Source: Taibaiella koreensis
GTDB taxonomy: Bacteria; Bacteroidota; Bacteroidia; Chitinophagales; Chitinophagaceae
Reading direction: 5' to 3'
NCBI RefSeq assembly: GCF_003545715.1
Contig: NZ_QVNU01000008.1
Span: 1-64,000 of the forward strand
Length of the DNA stretch: 64,000 bases
Within the stretch, counting starts at the first letter, position 1, and each line of letters begins with the position of its first letter. Below, one piece after another: positions 60,323 through 64,000 of this stretch. Position numbers and translations under genes: made by a program. A model generated the notes under the pieces. It ran no database searches, was not told where the DNA came from, and saw nothing but the letters and a program-made list of their open reading frames with translations.

Positions 60323-61363
60323 TCAGGCCATGCCGCTCATAGCAGTCTTGTGCTTTAAGGCAGTGCGAAAGGCCCTGCGATAATCGGATGGCGTTGTCAT
60401 CAGGTGCCTTAAAAAGGTTCTTCGCATGGAGACATGACTGCCCAGGCCGCATAGCTCAGCGATACGCTCCAACGGCATATCCGTATCTTCCAGTAACTTC
60501 CGGGCTGCTTCCACCCGGAGTTTTTCAACGAATTTTGCCGGTGGCATCCCGGCTTCTTTCCGGAATACGCGCGTAAGGTTACGTACGCTCATATGTAGGT
60601 GCTCCGCCATACTGCCAACAGCCAGGGGCTCGTGCAGGCGTTCTTTTACCCATTCCTGCAGCCTATGAGTGATGCCTGCAGGCTCGTATGCAGGCAGCAA
60701 GCTGCCAAATTGTGACTGAAAGCCTGGCCGGCTCAGGTAAAACACCAGCTGGCGGGCTACTTCGACGGCGATATCTTTTCCATAGTCTTCTTCCACCAGC
60801 GCCAGGGCCAGATCGATACCCGACGATACACCGGCAGCGGTATAAACAGGGCCGTCATTGATGTAAAAGGGATTGGCATTTACCCGTACCTGGGGATAAT
60901 GGCGCTGCAGCTTTTCGCCCAGGTTCCAGTGCGTAGTAGCATTGCGTCCGTCCAGCAGGCCTGTCTTTGCCAGGGCAAAGGCGCCGCCGCATACCGATGC
61001 TATGCGCCGGGTATTCCGTTCGTTGATGGTGGAAAGCCATTGGTAAAACGGGGTCAAGGCTTCTGTCTGTATATCACGGAAATCGTTGCCGGCAATGATC
61101 AGGGTATCGATAGGGTAGTCGATCTCCATTGCAGCTGTCTGGCAGCGCAGCTCGAGCCCGGTTTCCATTTTTACTGTTTTATCCGGGGTAGGGGCTGCGA
61201 CAATGATCTCGTATCCGCCACCCGATGCCCTGCCCCGCAGAACGCTGTTGGCATAGCTGAATACATCGGCCGGGCCCGCAAGCTGGATCAGCAGACGGCT
61301 GCTCATGGCTACGATGACCACCTGCTTTTTCTGAGCCCCTTTTTCCTTATGGGTCGCATTCAT
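60323..61363 (-). CDS. GlxA family AraC-type regulator (DJ-1/PfpI domain)
   Basis: A 346-residue protein. Residues about 14-190 are a DJ-1/PfpI-like domain, with nucleophile-elbow Cys in IASVCGGAFALAKTGLLDGR and THWNLGEKL. Residues about 235-335 are an AraC helix-turn-helix (LAVGSMAEHLHMSVRNLTRV, then MPLERIAELCGLGSHVSMRR). GlxA-type regulators often sense amino-acid or related metabolites. No obvious target operon is adjacent. Confidence 0.92.
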   Translation of the reverse strand: MNATHKEKGAQKKQVVIVAMSSRLLIQLAGPADVFSYANSVLRGRASGGGYEIIVAAPTPDKTVKMETGLELRCQTAAMEIDYPIDTLIIAGNDFRDIQTEALTPFYQWLSTINERNTRRIASVCGGAFALAKTGLLDGRNATTHWNLGEKLQRHYPQVRVNANPFYINDGPVYTAAGVSSGIDLALALVEEDYGKDIAVEVARQLVFYLSRPGFQSQFGSLLPAYEPAGITHRLQEWVKERLHEPLAVGSMAEHLHMSVRNLTRVFRKEAGMPPAKFVEKLRVEAARKLLEDTDMPLERIAELCGLGSHVSMRRTFLRHLMTTPSDYRRAFRTALKHKTAMSGMA

Positions 61364-61656
61364 AATGCAAAATTAGGACTTGATACCCTTGTCTCAAAGG
61401 ACACAAATGATACCATTCGGGCCATGCCAAACAGGAGAGCGCAGCAATAAAGCAACCGTACGCCAGCCAGGCCGCGTTTAAAAGACATTCACATCATCTA
61501 CTTGGATGTACCCGTATAGTGGGGCGGCAACGAGCAATAGCTATACAAGGGGCCTTAATAAGGACTTATCCAATTGGATTGTTTTGTTCCAGGCCTGATA
61601 ACCTAAATTTGCGCATTGTATTCTAATTATTTTTTACGCCACAATTAAAATAAACG
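61364..61656. other. Intergenic region, nothing recognised
   Basis: A divergent 293-bp gap between the GlxA-type and TonB-C genes. No gene or repeat is supported. It probably contains both promoters. Confidence 0.35.
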
Positions 61657-62451
61657 ATGACTCAACAAATGCATAGACCTGGTTTAGTGCTACTCCTTCT
61701 GATTATTTTGTCTTCCGGCAAATTATCCGGTCAAACAACAACAGGTAATTTCCAACAATCGGAAAGACAAGGTAGAACTATAGTCATTAAGGGAAACATC
61801 TCCGATGCACTAACACAAAAGCCTGTACCTGGTGTCAAGCTTAGCATTACCAATTCATCCTTTCAGAAAGTTGGCGAAGTACAAAATGATAGTGCCGGGA
61901 ATTATTCGATTTTGATCTCTGTTCAGTCCGGCGATCAGAAGCTGCATACTTCCCTGCAACGTTCCGATACGACAGGTGCTTTTGACAGGATATTGATCGA
62001 TAGAGATATAACCATTAATGCCACAGATAAGGTGTATACAGAAGATTTTCTCAGGTGCCCGGTAGAAAAGATGGGACAGGACACCCCGGAAGACCGTGTC
62101 GGGCCTATTCATATTGGCAAGGCAAAGGTTGCTGCTGAATATGCCAGGAACTCACCGCGCATGCTTCCCGCGTTTCCTGGTGGCAATGAGCAGTTGAGGT
62201 CCTTTCTGATGAAAAAGATTCACTATAGACGTAATATGAAAGAAGCTGAGATTAAGGGCGAGGTGCAGGCCGGCTTTTTAATAGATACGGCTGGAAAAAT
62301 GTCTGACATTCTTGTATTCAGAGACTTAGGGGCCGGTTCTGGAATCGAGCTTATCAACGCCTTTAAAGCATTCCCCCAGTGGAAGCCCTATGAAATTAAT
62401 GGTAGGAAGGTACCTTATTTCATGCTGCTATCGGTTCATTATGATGAATAA
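61657..62451 (+). CDS. Secreted protein with carboxypeptidase-like and TonB-C domains
   Basis: A 264-residue protein with a signal peptide (LVLLLLIILSSGKLSGQ). Residues about 48-110 form a regulatory carboxypeptidase-like sandwich (KGNISDALTQKPVPGVKLSI). Residues about 170-264 resemble the TonB C-terminal domain (EVQAGFLIDTAGKMSDILVF, then FPQWKPYEINGRKVPYFMLL). The absence of a long Pro-rich spanner suggests a TonB-C-like outer protein rather than an energy transducer. Function is unknown. Confidence 0.8.
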   Translation: MTQQMHRPGLVLLLLIILSSGKLSGQTTTGNFQQSERQGRTIVIKGNISDALTQKPVPGVKLSITNSSFQKVGEVQNDSAGNYSILISVQSGDQKLHTSLQRSDTTGAFDRILIDRDITINATDKVYTEDFLRCPVEKMGQDTPEDRVGPIHIGKAKVAAEYARNSPRMLPAFPGGNEQLRSFLMKKIHYRRNMKEAEIKGEVQAGFLIDTAGKMSDILVFRDLGAGSGIELINAFKAFPQWKPYEINGRKVPYFMLLSVHYDE

Positions 62452-62464
62452 TAAAGAACCAGAC

Positions 62465-62797
62465 ATGTCAAAAAACAAAACAGAAGATTTAACAGGTGTG
62501 TTTTTAAAAGCTTACTCGTTTCCGATACAACTAAAGAAAATGCCTGAAATGATAAAGATTTTTGCAGAAACAAATGGCGATTTTATCGATTGGGATTGCG
62601 ACGACGGTGAGTTATGGGGTAGCATTCTTAACGGGAATAAAAGGGTAGGGATGTTTCACGTTACATTGCCTATTGTTTTCGTGGACAGTTCACACTTTAA
62701 TAGCCTTGACAATTTTCTTCAACAAGCAGGCTCAAAATACGCCATTATTGAAGTTAATAGCTGGAACGATAAAAATTATCTGACTATTCGGATATAG
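62465..62797 (+). CDS. Small hypothetical protein
   Basis: About 110 residues from ATG 62465 (MSKNKTEDLTGVFLKAYSFP); ATGs at 62441 and 62444 overlap the preceding stop and are possible. It is a soluble acidic protein with aromatic residues (FIDWDCDDGELWGSILNG). No family is recognised. Tight spacing to the TonB-C gene suggests co-transcription. Confidence 0.55.
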   Translation: MSKNKTEDLTGVFLKAYSFPIQLKKMPEMIKIFAETNGDFIDWDCDDGELWGSILNGNKRVGMFHVTLPIVFVDSSHFNSLDNFLQQAGSKYAIIEVNSWNDKNYLTIRI

Positions 62798-63574
62798 AAA
62801 ACCAGCCGAAAACAGGAGCAATGAAGAAAACATTCTTTGGGTTAATTATTAAAATGTTGATCTATGATCCTACGCCCGGCAATGCTGCATTAAAGTTGCC
62901 ATCTGTTTTTAAGCCCGGGTGCGCTGGCCACAAAAAAACAGCGGAGCATTGTTTTTTTGCCGCCTTTTTTCTTTCTTTTTTGGCGGAGCAAAAAAGAAAA
63001 AGGTAGTAACACCCAAATAAAAAGACGAGTAAGCAAAGCGTGCCAACTGGTATTTATAGGCGTACAGAACTTTGTTTTCTTTATCCAGATAGTCAATATA
63101 AATTATTCAATCAACCCTTCTTTGTTAGAAAATATTTTGGAATGGCATTCAACTTTACCAAGTAATTTATTTTCTATAAATGATTTGTGGTTCGCAACGA
63201 TTTAATGCGATGGGAAGCCGCAGTCCTCGATACAGGTATAGCTTTGAATGGTGTCCTGATTAAAATGCAATATAAAAAGCCGATGTCGTTATTAAGCAAA
63301 GGGGAAAGGCGTGCGGTTAACCGCTGAGGTCGCCAAGCTGACGCAAAGATTTGGCGCCATTGCTTCATTAGAATTATTTCTCCCGCTAAAGGTATATGCC
63401 GCTAACTGACAGCGGACCTTTATCAGCTGCACCTATTGGGCAATGTCTTCATTTAGATGCTTCCATGGCGCCCGCAGATGTCAGCATGAACTGCGATGTG
63501 TTTACGGTCTGGGCTAACCTAGCAGTAAACGCCCCATTGTCCTACCGGCGATACAAAAGCAATATCTTTGCGCT
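62798..63574. other. Intergenic region with repeats and no clear gene
   Basis: A 61-codon frame at 62821-63006 begins plausibly but runs through repeat DNA, so I leave it unannotated. About 62930-63003 contains AACAGCGGAGCATTG, then TTTGCCGCC and TTGGCGGAGCAAAAAAG, an AT-flanked palindromic repeat. A 40-codon frame at about 63207-63329 (MRWEAAVLDTGIALNGVLIK) could be a gene fragment. Nothing else is recognised. Confidence 0.4.
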
Positions 63575-64000
63575 ATGAAACATTGGCATCCTGTTTCCCG
63601 GTACACCGGCATCTTTTTCTGTGTTTTTCTCTTTTGCCAGGCACTTTCCGGCTGCAATAACCATAAGCCGCATACCGGTACATGGGTCGTGATCGAAACC
63701 CGGTTTGGCAATATAGAGGCTGAGCTATACCCCGAAAAAGCGCCGGCCACAGTAGCGGCTTTCCTGCGCAACGTGGACTCGGGCTATTACCGTAATACTT
63801 CATTTTACCGGATCTTAAGCGACGATAACCAGGTTACCGGTGCGCTCCATAGCCACCTGGTACAGGGCGGACTTTGGGAAGCGAAGCCGGCGCTGGCGCA
63901 ACGCCTGCCCCTTATTCCGCATGAACCGACCAGCAAAACGGGTCTGCGGCATGTTACCGGTTCCTTATCGATGGCGCGCAATGCGCCCGGAACGGCCAAC
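63575..64000 (+). CDS. Cyclophilin-type peptidyl-prolyl isomerase, partial
   Basis: The first 142 residues of a gene running off the right edge. A lipoprotein-type signal (FFCVFLFCQALSGC) is followed by a cyclophilin fold start (VVIETRFGNIEAELYPEKAP, then ATVAAFLRNVDSGYYRNTSF). The family's usual FHR is replaced by FYR in SFYRILSDD, and SLSMARNAPGTAN is the conserved SMAR-N motif. It would catalyse proline isomerisation in the periplasm. ATG 63575. Confidence 0.9.
   Translation, partial: MKHWHPVSRYTGIFFCVFLFCQALSGCNNHKPHTGTWVVIETRFGNIEAELYPEKAPATVAAFLRNVDSGYYRNTSFYRILSDDNQVTGALHSHLVQGGLWEAKPALAQRLPLIPHEPTSKTGLRHVTGSLSMARNAPGTAN

Noticed and set aside
62821-63006. 61-codon frame after the small hypothetical gene
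   Set aside because: Its second half is made of an AT-flanked palindromic repeat and it has no family features.

Overview
The window looks like a chromosomal stretch from a member of the Bacteroidota, most likely the Chitinophagales. This is inferred from the gene repertoire: a DUF5686 outer-membrane protein with a carboxypeptidase-like N-terminal domain, a SpmA-SpmB fusion, RodA/PBP2, an Nramp-UspA fusion, an RfbH-type dehydrase, and Bacteroidota-style class I lanthipeptide leaders. Shine-Dalgarno sequences are mostly absent and starts are often preceded by AT-rich leaders, which also fits. No rRNA, CRISPR array or intact insertion sequence was seen. There is one tRNA, tRNA-Lys(UUU).

Layout. 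Positions 1-5.5 kb hold the 5' part of a non-ribosomal peptide synthetase (C-A-PCP-C-A..., running off the left edge) and, upstream on the same strand, a Sfp-type phosphopantetheinyl transferase that could activate it. Positions 5.9-7.2 kb carry two conserved or unknown proteins. Positions 7.25-14.4 kb form an AT-richer accessory region ending at tRNA-Lys. The tRNA 3'-flanking DNA is duplicated about 6.4 kb away and brackets the region. Inside are three small Cys-rich peptides with lanthipeptide-type leaders and GG motifs, a regulator fused to a pentapeptide-repeat domain, a DrrAB-like ABC exporter, a frameshifted serine-recombinase remnant, decayed genes, a palindrome array and a 129-bp MITE-like element.

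Positions 14.5-22 kb hold housekeeping and membrane genes: an MBL hydrolase, a sodium:solute symporter, an ArsR-VOC-SRPBCC/DoxX-DUF4166-desaturase run and a rhomboid protease. Positions 22-25 kb hold three DNA-alkylation-repair-type genes (AlkA-like, PF09859-like 2OG oxygenase, Ada-like). Positions 25-34.9 kb hold a Pr6Pr protein, a truncated haemoglobin, rfbH, a membrane MutS-like ATPase, a DUF2252 protein and the Nramp-UspA fusion. Positions 35-38.4 kb hold the cell-elongation pair rodA/mrdA. Positions 38.5-47 kb hold two sensor kinases, a Spm-type membrane protein, regulators, a cupin and DUF4268. The second kinase gene is followed by a second palindrome array.

Positions 47-51.8 kb hold DUF5686, DinB, tcdA and TatD. 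Positions 51.8-54.3 kb form a second low-GC accessory patch: a toxin-like C-terminal tail with a probable immunity gene, a zinc-ribbon transposase-like fragment and an unknown protein. Positions 54.8-64 kb hold a response regulator/membrane protein/kinase operon, an Omp85 protein, gap, a GlxA-type regulator, a TonB-C protein and a truncated cyclophilin.

The most interesting combination is the tRNA-Lys island. It puts orphan RiPP precursors beside a possible self-protection cassette (pentapeptide-repeat protein plus ABC exporter), recalling in outline the McbEFG immunity of microcin B17. The modification enzymes are not in the window, so any shared function is inference.
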